64,000 nucleotides of DNA from Nematostella vectensis (GCF_932526225.1 NC_064040.1:8033181-8097180), one strand, 5' to 3'. Shown: positions 11,566 through 24,585, counted from the stretch's first letter. Notes: generated by a model from the sequence alone, not told the origin. Numbers and translations: made by a program.

Positions 11566-12947
11566 GACTTATGTACTTCACCTTTATACTATAGTATACT
11601 CTAATGAGTGTACTCATCTGGGCCAGGAGTGACTGTATTATAGTGCATTTACCATCTTTTTTTAATCAAGAGCATTCATTTAGCTATTACTTGATAACAA
11701 CTCAACTTTTATTTTCTGTTAAAGGACAGTTGATTATCAATGTATTTTGAGCAAAGACTGACGAAATGGTTGCCAGTTGGAATTAGTACTTCATGTGTTG
11801 TGCTAATTGTATGTTTTTTCAACTCATCCTAGCATGCTATTGATGTAGTATAACTGTCATAAAAACAGCTCCACTGCCATACTTGTAGAAATATATCTTT
11901 TTTAGCTTCGAAAACTAAAGCTTTCAATCTCAACCATTTTATCCCTTTGGATTATCTCTAATCAGATAATAAGAACATATTTCCTTGCTTTTAGCTACTG
12001 TTTGAAGTGCTATACACCTATTTCAAATAAGTGTTTCATGGGTAACATATAAATGGCTGATCTCTAAAAGCCATGAAAGACCCAAAAAGCACTGTGGGTT
12101 ATGAATAGATTCTCCTATTGCGACCTTATTTGGATAAGATGACACACCTGGTGTATAAAATATTTAGCCACCTTCAACTGCTCAACCAGGCAGAAGATGA
12201 TGGACACTGGTAGTGCTTTGAGTAACTGTGATTGTGATTGAAGAAAAAGATTTTGCCTCCCCTGCTCAAGTTATTGAGTGCTCGCCCCCAGGAACCACGC
12301 GGCTTAAAATACAAAATGGCGCCCGATCAACGAAAGGAGAGGGTTTTCTGTGATGATAACACGGCCTGCTAGCAGGCTAGATTCAATGATGTTATATAAA
12401 GGCTGTAAGAATATTGTGGGCTCGTAAAAAATGATAGAGAGAAAGATGATTAATGAATGGCCAGGGTAAATTTGCACCTAATTTCACAGGCAGCCCAAAT
12501 TCTTTATAAGTACAATCTACTGTTTTGATGGGGATATGCAGTAGTTTTACAGTGTTTATATGGGATCGTAAAAGAGTCATAGATAGCTCCTACTGGTTAT
12601 TTCCTTGTAATTTTTGAAAATATTGGGGGGCACATGCCCCCAGTGCCCCACCCCCTGCTACGCCCCGGTATTACCTTCTTGGATTTCAATATAAGGCAAC
12701 TGCATGCCTTTTTTCCAAAAATCCCTTGTAGCCAAGGCTGTGATCACGTGCCATAAAAAAAACTATGTGAGGGAGAAAAAAGGTAGGTTGAGGAGGGAGG
12801 AAAAGTAGTGTCTTCCAAATAAAAAATTCCCCAATGGGTGGGTAGAAGGGGGCTGCCTGTGGTTGCTGAGGCGAGCGACACAAACAAGATGGCGGACATT
12901 AGATGATATCTTGATTTTAGCCTTTCGTAATAAGTTTACCTCGAAAT
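11566..12947. other. SNRPD2 3' flank and BABAM2 upstream region
   Basis: No coding gene recognised. The first ~400 bp should contain the SNRPD2 3' UTR; no perfect AATAAA is obvious. The right-hand part, near 12300-12340 and 12840-12900, is more GC-rich and leads into the BABAM2 start. The stretch around 12625-12670 (GGGGCACATGCCCCC) looks like a dispersed-repeat end. Confidence 0.5.
12886..12896 (+). promoter_or_regulatory. YY1-like AAGATGGCGGA motif upstream of BABAM2
   Basis: AAGATGGCGGA matches the well-known YY1 initiator-proximal consensus (AANATGGCGGC) at 10 of 11 positions and sits 52 bp before the BABAM2 start codon, where YY1 sites usually occur in animal housekeeping promoters. A similar motif precedes XRCC3. 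Confidence 0.6.
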
Positions 12948-15900
12948 ATGGCCGTCGATATGATCGATAGGTTCAACCCAAAGCTCGCTAAGTACATATC
13001 GGCCCTCACAGCTGCAGAAGAGCTTTGTTTAAGCGGTGAGCCACCGCAGATTAAGGACCCCAAGACAGGGTTAGTGTCATTCATTAAACCAGTGTTTAAC
13101 CCTTATGTATTTTGAATTCAAAGTAAGTGGCCGTTGCCATTCTTTAGAATGACTAAATGATCTCTCCTTGTAGTGAAAGCTATCCCCCAACCAGCGCAAG
13201 GTGCCATGATCGATTCAAAGTCGTCATTCCTTTTGCTGGACAGACATTGAGGTGTAAGTTCTCAATCCCTTCGTGTTGCTGATCAACAATAAATTTCTAA
13301 GGTCTGTAATCTTTATCTAACGAAGACAAGTTATTGTCTATCTTTGCAGGGGAAGTGATATTTAGTGATGTTGATATGCCTCCCGACCTTTCATTTGGCT
13401 CACACGATGCAGGGTTTGTCCCAGATATTACTTCTTTACAGGTTAGCATTGCAGTATGGAGGTAATCCTGGGGTGCTCAATTGATAAAAAACAATAATCA
13501 GAAATCAAATTGATCAGTCAATATTTGTCTCCATAATCAGTAAACTGATATTGATCGATTAGACAATGAACCATCAATAGAAGGTCACTAGCAAACACAG
13601 ACCAATCAATAACAAATCATTACTTAACCACAAACAATCCCAATAAACTATCTTTCATTGGTCATAATTTTTTTGTCCATTGATTATCAAATTTGGTTGA
13701 TTAAGTGTCATCAACTGTTATCAACCTACCCCGAACGAAATTAGTTCTCAAGATCTACAACAGCCCAGCAATGAGTGAGATCAGGCATGTGCTTTGGGGT
13801 GTGTGTAGGATTCACGTTGTGCCTAGAGATGAATTGTAGGATGTGTGTTGTTCCTAGGGGTGTGTATATTAGGGTGTGTGTTGTTCCTAGGGGTGTGTAT
13901 ATTAGGGTGAGTGTTGTTCCTAGGGGTGTGTATATTAGGGTGAGTGTTGTTCCTAGGGGTGTGTATATTAGGGTGAGTGTTGTTCCTAGGGGTGTGTATA
14001 TTAGGGTGAGTGTTGTTCCTAGGGGTGTGTATATTAGGGTGAGTGTTGTTCCTAGGGGTGTGTATATTAGGGTGAGTGTTGTTCCTAGGGGTGTGTATAT
14101 TAGGGTGAGTGTTGTTCCTAGCGGTGTGTACATTTAGGCTGAGTGTTGTTCCTAGGGGTGTGTATATTAGGGTGAGTGTTGTTCCTAGGGGTGTGTATAT
14201 TAGGGTGAGTGTTGTTCCTAGGGGTGTGTATATTAGGATGTGTGTTGTTCCTAGGGGTGTGTATATTAGGGTGAGTGTTGTTCCTAGGGGTGTGTATATT
14301 AGGGTGAGTGTTGTTCCTAGGGGTGTGTATATTAGGGTGAGTGTTGTTCCTAGGGGTGTGTATATTAGGGTGTGTGTTGTTCCTAGGGGTGTGTATATTA
14401 GGGTGAGTGTTGTTCCTAGGGGTGTGTATATTAGGGTGTGTGTTGTTCCTAGGGGTATGTATATTAGGGTGTGTGTTGTTCCTAGGGGTGTGTATATTAG
14501 GGTGAGTGTTGTTCCTAGGGGTGTGTATATTAGGATGTGTGTTGTTCCTAGGGGTGTGTATATTAGGGTGAGTGTTGTTCCTAGGGGTGTGTACATTTAG
14601 GGTGTGTGTTGTTCCTAGGGGTGTGTATATTAGGGTGTGTGTTGTTTCTATGGATGTGTATATTAGGGTGAGTGTTGTTCCTAGGGGTGTGTACATTTAG
14701 GGTGTGTGTTGTTCCTAGGGGTGTGTATATTAGGGTGAGTGTTGTTCCTAGGGGTGTGTATATTAGGGTGAGTGTTGTTCCTAGGGGTGTGTATATTAGG
14801 GTGAGTGTTGTTCCGAGGGGTGTGTATATTAGGGTGAGTGTTGTTCCGAGGGGTGTGTATATTAGGGTGTGTGTTGTTCCTAGGGGTGTGTATATTAGGT
14901 TGAGTGTTGTTCCTAGGGGTGTGTATATTAGGGTGAGTGTTGTTCCTAGGGGTGTGTATATTAGGGTGGGTGTTGTTCCGAGGGGTGTGTATATTAGGGT
15001 GTGTGTTGTTCCTAGGGGTGTGTATATTAGGGTGAGTGTTGTTCCTAGGGGTGTGTATATTAGGGTGAGTGTTGTTCCTAGGGGTGTGTATATTAGGGTA
15101 AGTGTTGTTCCTAGGGGTGTGTATATTAGGGTGAGTGTTGGGCCTAGGGGTGTGTATATTAGGGTGAGTGTTGTTCCTAGGGGTGTGTATATTAGGATGT
15201 GTGTTGTTCCTAGGGGTGTGTATATTAGGGTGTGTGTTGTTCCTAGGGGTGTGTATATTAGGGTGTGTGTTGTTCCTAGGGGTGTGTATATTAGGGTGAG
15301 TGTTGTTCCTAGGGGTGTGTATATTAGGGTGAGTGTTGTTCCTAGGGGTGTGTATATTAGGGTGAGTGTTGTTCCTAGGGGTATGTATATTAGGGTGTGT
15401 GTTGTTCCTAGGGGTGTGTATATTAGGGTGAGTGTTGTTCCTAGGGGTGTGTATATTAGGATGAGTGTTGTTCCTAGGGGTGTGTATATTAGGGTGTGTG
15501 TTGTTCCTAAGGGTGTGTATATTAGGGTGAGTGTTGTTCCTAGGGGTGTGTATATTAGGGTGTGTGTTGTTCCTAGGGGTATGTATATTAGGGTGAGTGT
15601 TGTCCTAGGGGTATGTATATTAGGGTGCGTGTTGTTCCTAGGGGTGTGTATATTAGGATGAGTGTTGTTCCTAGGGGTGTGTATATTAGGGTGAGTCTTG
15701 TTCCTAGGGGTGTGTATATTAGGGTGTGTGTTGTTCCTAGGGGTGTGTATATTAGGCTGAGTCTTGTTCCTAGGGGTGTGTATATTAGGGTGAGTGTTGT
15801 TCCTAGGGGTGTGTATATTAGGGTGTGTGTTGTTCCTAGGGGTGTGTATATTAGGGTGTGTGTTGTTCCTAGGGGTGTGTATATAAGGGTGTGTGTTGTT

Positions 15901-18900
15901 CCTAGGGGTGTGAATATTAGGGTGAGTGTTGTTCCTAGGGGTGTGTATATTAGGGTGAGTGTTGTTCCTAAGGGTGTGTATATTAGGGTGAGTGTTGTTC
16001 CTAGGGGTGTGTATATTAGGGTGAGTGTTGTTTCTAGGGGTGTGTATATTAGGGTGAGTGTTGTTCCTAGGGGTGTGTATATTAGGGTGAGTGTTGTTCC
16101 TAAGGGTGTGTATATTAGGGTGAGTGTTGTTCCTAGGGGTGTGTATATTAGGGTGAGTGTTGTTTCTAGGGGTGTGTATATTAGGGTGTGTGTTGTTCCT
16201 AAGGGTGTGTATATTAGGGTGACTGTTGTTCCTAGGGGTGTGTATATTAGGGTGAGTGTTGTTCCTAGGGGTGTGTATATTAGGGTGTGTGTTGTTCCTA
16301 GGGGTGTGTATATTAGGGTGAGTGTTGTTCCTAGGGGTGTGTATATTAGGGTGAGTGTTGTTCCTAGGGGTGTGTATATTAGGGTGAGTGTTGTTCCTAG
16401 GGGTGTGTATATTAGGGTGAGTGTTGTTCCTAGGGGTGTGTATATTAGGGTGTGTGTTGTTCCTAGGGGTGTGTATATTAGGGTGAGTGTTGTTCCTAGG
16501 GGTGTGTATATTAGGGTGAGTGTTGTTCCTAGGGGTGTGTATATTAGGGTGAGTGTTGTTCCGAGGCGTGTGTATATTAGGGTGAGTGTTGTTCCTAGGG
16601 GTGTGTATATTAGGGTGAGTGTTGTTCCTAGGGGTGTGTATATTAGGGTGAGTTTTGTTCCTAGGGGTGTGAATATTAGGGTGTGTGTTGTTCCTAGGGG
16701 TGTGTATATTAGGGTGAGTGTTGTTCCTAGGGGTGTGTATATTAGGGTGTGTGTTGTTCCTAGGGGTGTGTATATTAGGGTGAGTGTTGTTCCTAGGGGT
16801 GTGTATATTAGGGTGTGTGTTGTTCCTAAGGGTGTGTATATTAGGGTGAGTGTTGTTCCTAGGGGTGTGTATATTAGGGTGTGTGTTGTTCCTAGGGGTG
16901 TGTATATTAGGGTGAGTGTTGTTCCTAGGGGTGTGTATATTAGGGTGTGTGTTGTTCCTAAGGGTGTGTATATTAGGGTGAGTGTTGTTCCTAGGGGTGT
17001 GTATATTAGGGTGTGTGTTGTTCCTAGGGGTGTGTATATTAGGGTGTGTGTTGTTCCTAAGGGTGTGTATATTAGGGTGAGTGTTGTTCCTAGGGGTGTG
17101 TATATTAGGGTGTGTGTTGGGCCTCTGGGTGTGTATATTAGGGTGAGTGTTGTTCCTAGGGGTGTGTATATTAGGGTGTGTGTTGGGCCTAGGGGTGTGT
17201 ATATTAGGGTGAGTGTTGTTCCTAGGGGTGTGTATATTAGGGTGAGTGTTGTTCCTAGGGGTGTGTATATTAGGGTGAGTGTTGTTCCTAGGGGTGTGTA
17301 TATTAGGGTGAGTGTTGTTCCTAGGGGTGTGTATATTAGGGTGTGTGTTGTTCCTAGGGGTGTGTATATTAGGGTGAGTGTTGTTCCTAGGGGTGTGTAT
17401 ATTAGGGTGAGTGTTGTTCCTAGGGGTGTGTATATTAGGGTGAGTGTTGTTCCTAGGGGTGTGTATATTAGGGTGAGTGTTGTTCCTAGGGGTGTGTATA
17501 TTAGGGTGTGTGTTGTTCCTAGGGGTGTGTATATTAGGGTGAGTGTTGTTCCTAGGGGTGTGTATATTAGGGTGTGTGTTGTTTCTAGGGGTGTGTATAT
17601 TAGGGTGTGTGTTGTTCCTAGGGGTGTGTATATTAGGGTGTGTGTTGTTCCTAGGGGTGTGTATATTAGGGTGTGTGTTGTTCCTAGGGGTGTGTATATT
17701 AGGGTGTGTGTTGTTCCTAGGGGTGTGAATATTAGGGTGTGTGTTGTTCCTAGGGGTGTGTATATTAGAGTGTGTGTTGTTCCTAGGGGTGTGTATATTA
17801 GGGTGAGTATTGTTCCTAGGGGTGTGTATATTAGGGTGTGTGTTGTTCCTAGGGGTGTGTGTTGGGTGCACATGCAATCCTTCTTCCCAGGATCATCAAA
17901 TAATATTTCCACACTTATAACTACCACCCCGCCCTGCTCTGCCCTCAGACCCCTTCCCCCCAGAAAATCCTGGGTCTGCACCTGTGCGTAGTGGTGCACT
18001 GATAAGCCCAAAATAAATCCTTGAGCTTCCTACCGGTAGCTATCCAAGTTTGATTGAAAACAACCAAACTCCTGATTTCACAAATGGTGTTCTTTTCTGT
18101 TGGTTTGCATACAAAACTGCTAATTTTTATTAATTGCAGTTCCTCAATTCCTGGGATCTTGATGACCCCAACAGCCTTGTAAGTCTGCTACAAGAGTTGA
18201 TTGGCCAATACAAGCAATACCAGGCAGATTTGGTTGCGAAAATACCAAGACTGCAATTCGACTGTGACTTTCTTACATCAAGTGAAGAATACAGTGATTT
18301 TGAGATTCTGTCCTTCCGTGGAAACCAGGTTTGTCTCGTTTACCAGGGTTGTCCCTAAGAAGATTGTCTACCGGTTGGCTAGGATATTGAGCTGGTTCAA
18401 TATGACACAAAACCAAGTGAAAGTGTTAATAAATAAGTCATAATTCAGCTGACTTTAACTATACCAGCCAGTGAAATTTGCCAGCAGTTGGCCCTTATGC
18501 CATTATTACGCCACCAGGCCAATGAGGCCGCCATTTTATGCTCCTGATTTATGACTAGTCAGACAAGGCATCCAATCCCATTGGGTAATTCAAGTGAGTA
18601 ATCAAGATATTTTTGATCAAATATCAACAATAATGTAGACTTTCAAATCATTTGTATGATGCAATTCAAGCATGTTTTTGTCTTTTTACAGAGCTATGAA
18701 AATATTGTGAATATTTTTATCAGGATACCTGTTGATCTAGATTCCATTCCACCATATCTTATTGCGGTAAGTTCCTCCATCAGTTCCTAATGCTAGGTTA
18801 CGCTAAAAGTTGTAGTGTGAGAAGACGGGTGAATGCATGAATGCACATGTTAAAGCTGTGTCAGTTTTTATATCAAAAAGAAACTACCCCCAAACTTTCT

Positions 18901-21391
18901 TTTTATATCAAAATGTGTTACAAAGTGTGTCCAGACTTTGTGAATCACTTCATCCCGAAGTGCATCAATTATTACAAAGTGTGTATTTTTCAAGGGGTGT
19001 AGAGAAAAATCTAGTAAGAACTCAAAAATGTTTTCAGAGTAAAAATACAATTTACTAAGAACTAGATACCTTTTCATTGGGGAAGAATACAGCAATAGAT
19101 TTAGCATGCCTGTTTACTTTAATTACAAGGAGAACCCTGGCAAAGACATAGCATGTCTGCTGATTTCATACCAGTCACCGGAGGGATCAGTTCAAGTCAC
19201 GCCCAAGCTGTTTCTCTCACCTCGGCTAGAACGGTGATTTTCTGTCTGATTAATGCACTTTTATCATCATTTCTTTACAATATCCATTCATACATATAGA
19301 GAGAGGGACCTGTTTGGTGGGATTATCGCAGCACAAGTTTGGGTTTTTTATTTGTTCAGGAATAAGTGCCCTTCTTTTAATTATCACTCCATGTTAAATT
19401 AGTTATTGCTTATTATGACAAGGCTTTATGGAGTGAAGAACAGTGAAGAAATTTAAAATTCTCTCTTCAAGCACCCTAATAAACAAGTGAATCAGTGCTC
19501 TGTACCAGTACTTATGCTTGATATTAATGTTGGTTAAATTTTAATTAATTTCTTAATTCTGAATTTGCTTTAGAGCATTTGGCAGATCATCATCTCTGCA
19601 CATCCCTCCTTGGGGAGGACAAAATGGATCTTGCCTGATGGACTACGTGCCTGCAGTCCATCAGATGCTCACGCAAAAGGTATCCTCTAATGACAAGATT
19701 GAATATTTCAATAGGCCATTCCAGTGCATGCATGCATAACAGTAGAAACCTACCTCAACTACCAGAATGCAGCGCATGCTTGTTTAAGCTGACATCAAAG
19801 AAGCATACGCATGAAGGTAGTTGAGGTAGGTTACTATGGTGAGTGCGCATACATGCTTATAGCTTGAATGGCCTATTTATGGTGCATGTTATGCCTGGTG
19901 CACAATAGTTACATAAACGACATAACTACATATGAGCCCACTCTTATGTTCATATGTGCAAGTGACCGAAATAACCCGACATAAGAGAAAAAACTTTTTT
20001 TGTCCATTCTGTCCATGTTGTTATGTCATACATACGAACATAAGGTTGGTTCCTACTTGGACGTACAGTAAGCCCAAGCAGAACACACATACTTTTCTGA
20101 TTCTTACTAGAACATAAGTGCAAGAGAACGCAACTGCTTCATTTTCTTGTGCTAAGTCTTGGTTGTCTAAGTTGTTTGACCGATTCTCACTTGTGTTGCG
20201 CTTTCATTTGGGCTTCCATTTGGGCATAAGTGTGCGCACTTATGTTATGTCATTATGTCACTAGTGTGCACCAGCCATTACTGATGACTGATCTTACTGC
20301 CTTTTTCATCCATTTCAGGTCAAAGCAGTCAGCTCTGGCTATAGGCTGAGAAAGGATTATGTCTCTGCTTTTCTGAGTTTATTTGGAGGGTAGGTTTATT
20401 TTCATGTTGTTTTAGTTTGTGAACATCTCCTTACTATAATATCAATGCCGTTTTGTAGCTCAGTGTTGGAGTATGATGCAGGAAAGTTTCACTCACTGAG
20501 CCTTCTTTTCAAAGTCCAGGGATTCTGCTGCATATTAAAAAGTAAGTCAGTTGCTCTTTTATTTGTGACTTTTTTGAAAGATGCCAAAAGAATCTGTTTT
20601 GTTGTTGAATAGATCTCTCATTGTTCTTGCTTGCTGTAACACCCCACCATTCTGTAGGTAGCCGCAAATTGTTAACATTAGTTTTTTACTACATTTAACA
20701 TTATTTTGCTTTCTGTTAACTTTGCTCAGCTGAGTACACTAGCATAGCTGTCAACCTCGCTTTAGGAAAAATCTTGAGAAAATACAGTGAATGTGTCAGA
20801 AGTACCAAGATAGCTAATGCAAGAGAATTCAAGTAAATGTATGGGATATTAAAAAAAATTGGCTTGAGAAAAGGTTCAAAATTTTGAGACTCCCACCTAA
20901 TGCAGGAGAGTTGACAGCTATCCCATTAAAAGTCAATCTAACAGATCTTTACATCTTTATTGCCTTTTTCTTTATTATTTGTTATGTATCAGTCCATTTG
21001 TCAGTGGGTTTTCCTCTGGATAAACCATCCTTCACCTTGCACTCAATATACCATGAGTCCAATGGTATCCCATATCACGAGGAACACAAAAATTACTCCT
21101 ACTCCCCGCGGTGGTCTCCATCAGAAATGGCAGAGGCAGCAAGGTATGATGCATTCAGTGACTGATGATCTTAGACCAGGCTTCTAATGTATGACACCTA
21201 AATGCACTTTACATAACAAAATGCTTAATAGTTTCCTCACTTTATCCTTTGCTTCTTATGGTTAATGATGTTCACTTGGTTGAACCTAAATTGATGTCCA
21301 CTCTTTTTCACTCTTACTGTTTTCTAGGAGCTATCTGCTACAAGCTGTACCAGAGTTCAAAGAATCTTCCTTATCCAATGGAACCTTCTGA
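12948..21391 (+). CDS. BABAM2: BRISC and BRCA1-A complex member 2 (BRE/BRCC45)
   Basis: Eleven coding exons: 12948-13069, 13174-13253, 13350-13441, 18140-18328, 18692-18766, 19130-19233, 19574-19679, 20319-20389, 20459-20541, 20993-21143, 21328-21391. They join in frame to 378 aa (human 383). The protein consists of UEV-like folds; recognisable conserved stretches are CHDRFKVVIPFAGQTL, PPDLSFG, KLFLSPRLER, CLMDYVPAVHQML, and NYSYSPRWSPSEMA near the C-terminus. It scaffolds the deubiquitinase BRCC36 in the nuclear BRCA1-A complex (K63-ubiquitin at DNA breaks) and the cytoplasmic BRISC complex. Intron 3 is 4.7 kb because of a giant minisatellite, and later introns hold three MITE-like elements. 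XRCC3, another recombination-repair gene, follows on the same strand. Confidence 0.95.
13836..17866. repeat. 4-kb minisatellite, 33-bp unit, in BABAM2 intron 3
   Basis: Roughly 120 tandem copies of a 33-bp unit (core GTTGTTCCTAGGGGTGTG then TATATTAGGGTG). Copies fall mainly into two classes, GTGAGTGTTG and GTGTGTGTTG, interspersed in irregular runs; rarer variants (TTGGGCC, TTCCGAGG, TACATTTAG) mark local duplications. Because 33 is divisible by 3 and the unit lacks stops in most frames, both strands show open frames of up to ~1,100 codons; these have no gene-like features and I treat them as artefacts. Every unit holds a TTAGGG and two G-runs, so the array is strongly strand-asymmetric. Confidence 0.98.
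19710..19877. mobile_element. Palindromic MITE in BABAM2 intron 7
   Basis: A 168-bp near-palindrome: AATAGGCCATTC at the left and GAATGGCCTATT at the right, with inner inverted arms ACCTACCTCAACTACC / GGTAGTTGAGGTAGG. No coding capacity. Confidence 0.8.
19893..20276. mobile_element. MITE with GCCTGGTGCAC ends in BABAM2 intron 7
   Basis: Terminal inverted repeats GCCTGGTGCACAATAGT (left) and ACTAGTGTGCACCAGCC (right), with weaker inverted similarity continuing inward (ACATAA...GACATAAC). About 384 bp, non-coding, directly next to the preceding MITE. Confidence 0.75.
20754..20921. mobile_element. MITE family 'AGCTGTCAAC', copy 1 (BABAM2 intron 9)
   Basis: Bounded by ATAGCTGTCAACCTC and its inverse GAGTTGACAGCTA. 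Its right half (TTTTGAGACTCCCACCTAATGCAGGAGAG) closely matches the right end of the copy at 30682-31017, which shows that this is a dispersed family. Confidence 0.75.
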
Positions 21392-21741
21392 GACAAAATA
21401 TGTTGTAGACAGGACATTATATATCTGGTAAAACAAAGATCAACTCGATACAAGCCACTTTGGAATTGAAACAGATCCTTTTCCAGTGGAACCTTTTGCA
21501 TCTGACCACAATATCTCATGAGCTGGTCAAATGATGTCAACTGAGTGAATCCAGACTTTTTTAAACATAAGTCTTTGATATAAGACTTCAAATGTTATTT
21601 ATACACAACAAGGAGACGTATTTTTCATATTGTTTTACTATAAAAAAAGGGGGGGGGGGGGGTTGATATCCATCTCATTCACTCCCCCATATCCATCCTG
21701 ATCAGGCAAAAGAGTCTTCCTTGGTTGGGGGGGGGGGGGGG

Positions 21742-22035
21742 TGAATAGGTTAGCGGATATGCGGATTCGGCTCCGAAATGCTCACGGATTACGGATTTTG
21801 ACGATTATTTCAGCGGATTGGCGGATTTTGGTAATATGGCGGATCACGGATCTGTCGACAATTTGGGCGCGGATTTCGGATTTTGACTGCTTTGACGGTC
21901 GAATTTCGGATTTAAAATGAATTTCGGTCGATGCTATTGTTTATCTGTCAAACCATGCGGATCTAAAAATATCTGCGGATCCACGGATTTGCCCCGAAAA
22001 TGTAGCGGATCTGCGGATTTACGTACCCCTATTCC
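21742..22035. repeat. GCGGATTT-rich degenerate repeat element
   Basis: About 290 bp in which GCGGAT/CGGATTT words recur every 10-30 bp, bounded by GTGAATAGG on the left and CCCCTATTC on the right (imperfect inverted ends) and by homopolymer G and C runs. Looks like a short transposable element built from a degenerate internal repeat. Confidence 0.5.
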
Positions 22036-23367
22036 CCCCCCCCCCCCCCCCCCCCTTGGTTAGACATTAAACTTTGTGGTGATACTCTAAAAGAGGATCA
22101 GGCCGATAGAAATAAGGACTCTGGTACATCGAACATAAAGGTGATATGAGATTTTTAAATTTAAGGATTAAAATAAGATATTGCAACTCAGAATCAAGTA
22201 GGCCTACGGTATTATTTTTGTAGATCACCTCATTTAGATGTTTCAAGCTAAGTTTTTCCTTTTTTATGTGTGATTTAAGAATAATCAACACCTCCTCTAC
22301 TAAGGGAAATAGAAATTGAGGGAGGAAAATGTTATAAAGCGGCATAGAGATGGTGAAAACACCTGTATACAATCACTAAATTTTGTTTAATCTACTGAAT
22401 TGAGATTCCATGGGTGTTTTCAGGATAAAATATCCTTCCGAGTGAAGAACAGAGTTTTTAAACCACACAACATTCTCCTTTGTATATTTCTTTTAGTTTT
22501 GTAGTGACATTGCTTGATTATACATTTATTTAAAAAAAGTGTTGAAAAGGGGTTTTTGAATCGTTTAAATCACGTTTCACGGACATCGAAATGGATTATT
22601 TTATTATTTTTTAAGGTGAAAAATTTCCAAATCTCGTTTCATGAAAACCCTTTATTACCCTGTCTTTTGGTGTATATTAATTAATTTGACGCTTTCTAAG
22701 AAAGGAGAGACTATTCTGTGATGACAAGAATGTTTAAGCAGCATCAGAGCATTTTGAGAATACCAGTAACTATAATTGACAGTCATATACCGATTCGCAT
22801 CACAGCCCCTTACTAAGGATCTTTCTTGGGGGAAGGGTACAAATTTATTTTTCCGGGGGGGAGGGGGGGGGGGGGGGGCTTGGGAGCGGGTGAGTTTCTA
22901 AAGAAATTCTGACCATCCCGGAAAAAAAGAAAAGGGATTTTTAATACTTTCTATACTTGCCTATCGGGTTTGGCTAGACTTGATTCATAACGCACCAGAG
23001 TGTACCGACCTGATTGCCTTGCTTGCTCTCACGTGCTAACCGAGTGCCTTTGGTTCTGCAATCGATTTTGCGAAAAAGACTGCCGCGTAAAAAGTATTGT
23101 CCTGCAGTGATATTGTTGCGCGTCGCGTGTCTCAAGTACCCTAAAAAATTGCAAGCTGGGAGGTCAGAGTGTGTCGTCATTTTTATTATTTGTCCTAAAC
23201 AGGGTCCCAAAATCAAGGGTGTTGTCCTAAACAGGGTATGTTTTTTTTTCATTTTCGCTTGCTTAATATTGTGTGGAGTTTTTTTTTTCGCGGTATTTTA
23301 CTTTTGTCATTAATAAAAGAAGCAAAGGCAACCCATAGTTTACTAGTACCAGTCTCTTTCACAATTC

Positions 23368-23378
23368 AAGATGGCGGC
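23368..23378 (+). promoter_or_regulatory. YY1-type AAGATGGCGGC motif upstream of XRCC3
   Basis: Perfect match to the YY1 consensus AANATGGCGGC, 121 bp upstream of the XRCC3 ATG and in the same orientation as the similar motif before BABAM2. Confidence 0.65.
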
Positions 23379-23488
23379 CGATGCCATTCGGCGGTCTTTT
23401 CAAACTTGACAAGCCCTTTTCATTGGTAACTCCTGGAGAAAACAAACAGTTGCCGTAATGCAATGACTAATTTGCCAAGAATATAAGC

Positions 23489-24551
23489 ATGGAGAGGCTG
23501 GATCTACCACCGAGAATAATCAGTGCTTTGAGAAAAGGTAAACATGGTGAATGAATATTGTGGTCAAGGATTCTCCATGCCTTAGAAATCAATGCGAGTT
23601 TGTCTGTTCGTTACCTCTCAGTTTATTCAAAACTTAGCTATACTGCAGCAGATATTGCCTCATTCTAGCATACATTAGAATTAATATTTCATCATTCATC
23701 AATAGAAATACAGTAGCTCGATCCCGAAATAGTATCAATTTGTATATATGGGCCAATCATCAATGGTTAATCGAAAGTTATGCAAGGTCTTCAGCTAATA
23801 ATATCTATTGACATAATTAAATGTCAGTGCTACATCGTTTATAGATTGCTAATTAATTTATTTAATTGTTTGTTATCAAAAGCCTTTGATTCGAATTGAT
23901 TTCTATTCAATTATCATTTTCGACTTATCAATTACGCTGGGAAACATTCAAACTTGGCAGAAAATGGACCTATTTTCTTAATGCAGAGTGGTAGCAGGCC
24001 ACGTAAGATTGGGTGGGGGGGGGCACAATACAGAAACATTAAGAAAATATTGGGATGCACAGCCACGCCCCTACTGGTCATTTCCTTCTCCTACGGCCCT
24101 GTAATGAACATGAGCTTTACTCTTTCTCACTCCAGCCCGCATATCCAGCATGCACCAAGTAATATGTATGTCCGCGGCAGATTTAGAGCGCAGCACAAAG
24201 CTATCAATCACAGATGTCCAACTTCTACAGCAAGTTGTCTCGGCTGTCATTCCACGACCACCCATGCAGTCTGCTCTGGAGATGTACCAGGATTGTTTGA
24301 GCGGTGGAAGGCGTGTCAGTGTAGGGTGTCCTGTCCTAGATAAGGTGCTGAAAGGGGGGCTTCTCTGTCATGGAATCACAGAGATCACAGGAGAGAGTGC
24401 ATCTGGTAAAACGCAGCTGTGTCTGCAACTATGTCTGTCTGTGCAGCTACCCAAGGTCAGGGGAGGCCTAGAGGGAGGTCAGTTTTCAACCACTAACATG
24501 ATGATGGTGATAAAAGTGGGATCTGTTTCATATTCATTATAATTCATTATT

Positions 24552-24585
<34 letters not shown>

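Larger units (their letters stand above)
21392..23488. other. BABAM2-XRCC3 intergenic region
   Basis: No gene recognised. It contains the BABAM2 3' UTR, several long poly-G or poly-C runs (near 21650, 21728, 22026 and 22855) that often mark repeat ends or assembly-difficult sites, the GCGGAT-rich element below, and the XRCC3 promoter. Confidence 0.55.

Noticed and set aside
12238-12250. Possible RNA gene near the SNRPD2-BABAM2 intergenic region
   Set aside because: I see no tRNA cloverleaf, snRNA promoter or conserved snoRNA boxes there or elsewhere in the window that I could defend.
13836-17866. CRISPR array or interstitial telomere
   Set aside because: Units are contiguous with no spacers and the genome is eukaryotic; TTAGGG occurs once per 33 bp rather than in tandem, so it is not a telomere remnant.
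13741-18011. Open frames of up to ~1,100 codons on both strands (THPNIHTPRNN-type, VVPRGVYIRVS-type repeats)
   Set aside because: They follow a 33-bp tandem repeat whose period is a multiple of 3 and lie inside a BABAM2 intron on both strands at once; no start context, domain or non-repeat protein sequence supports a gene.
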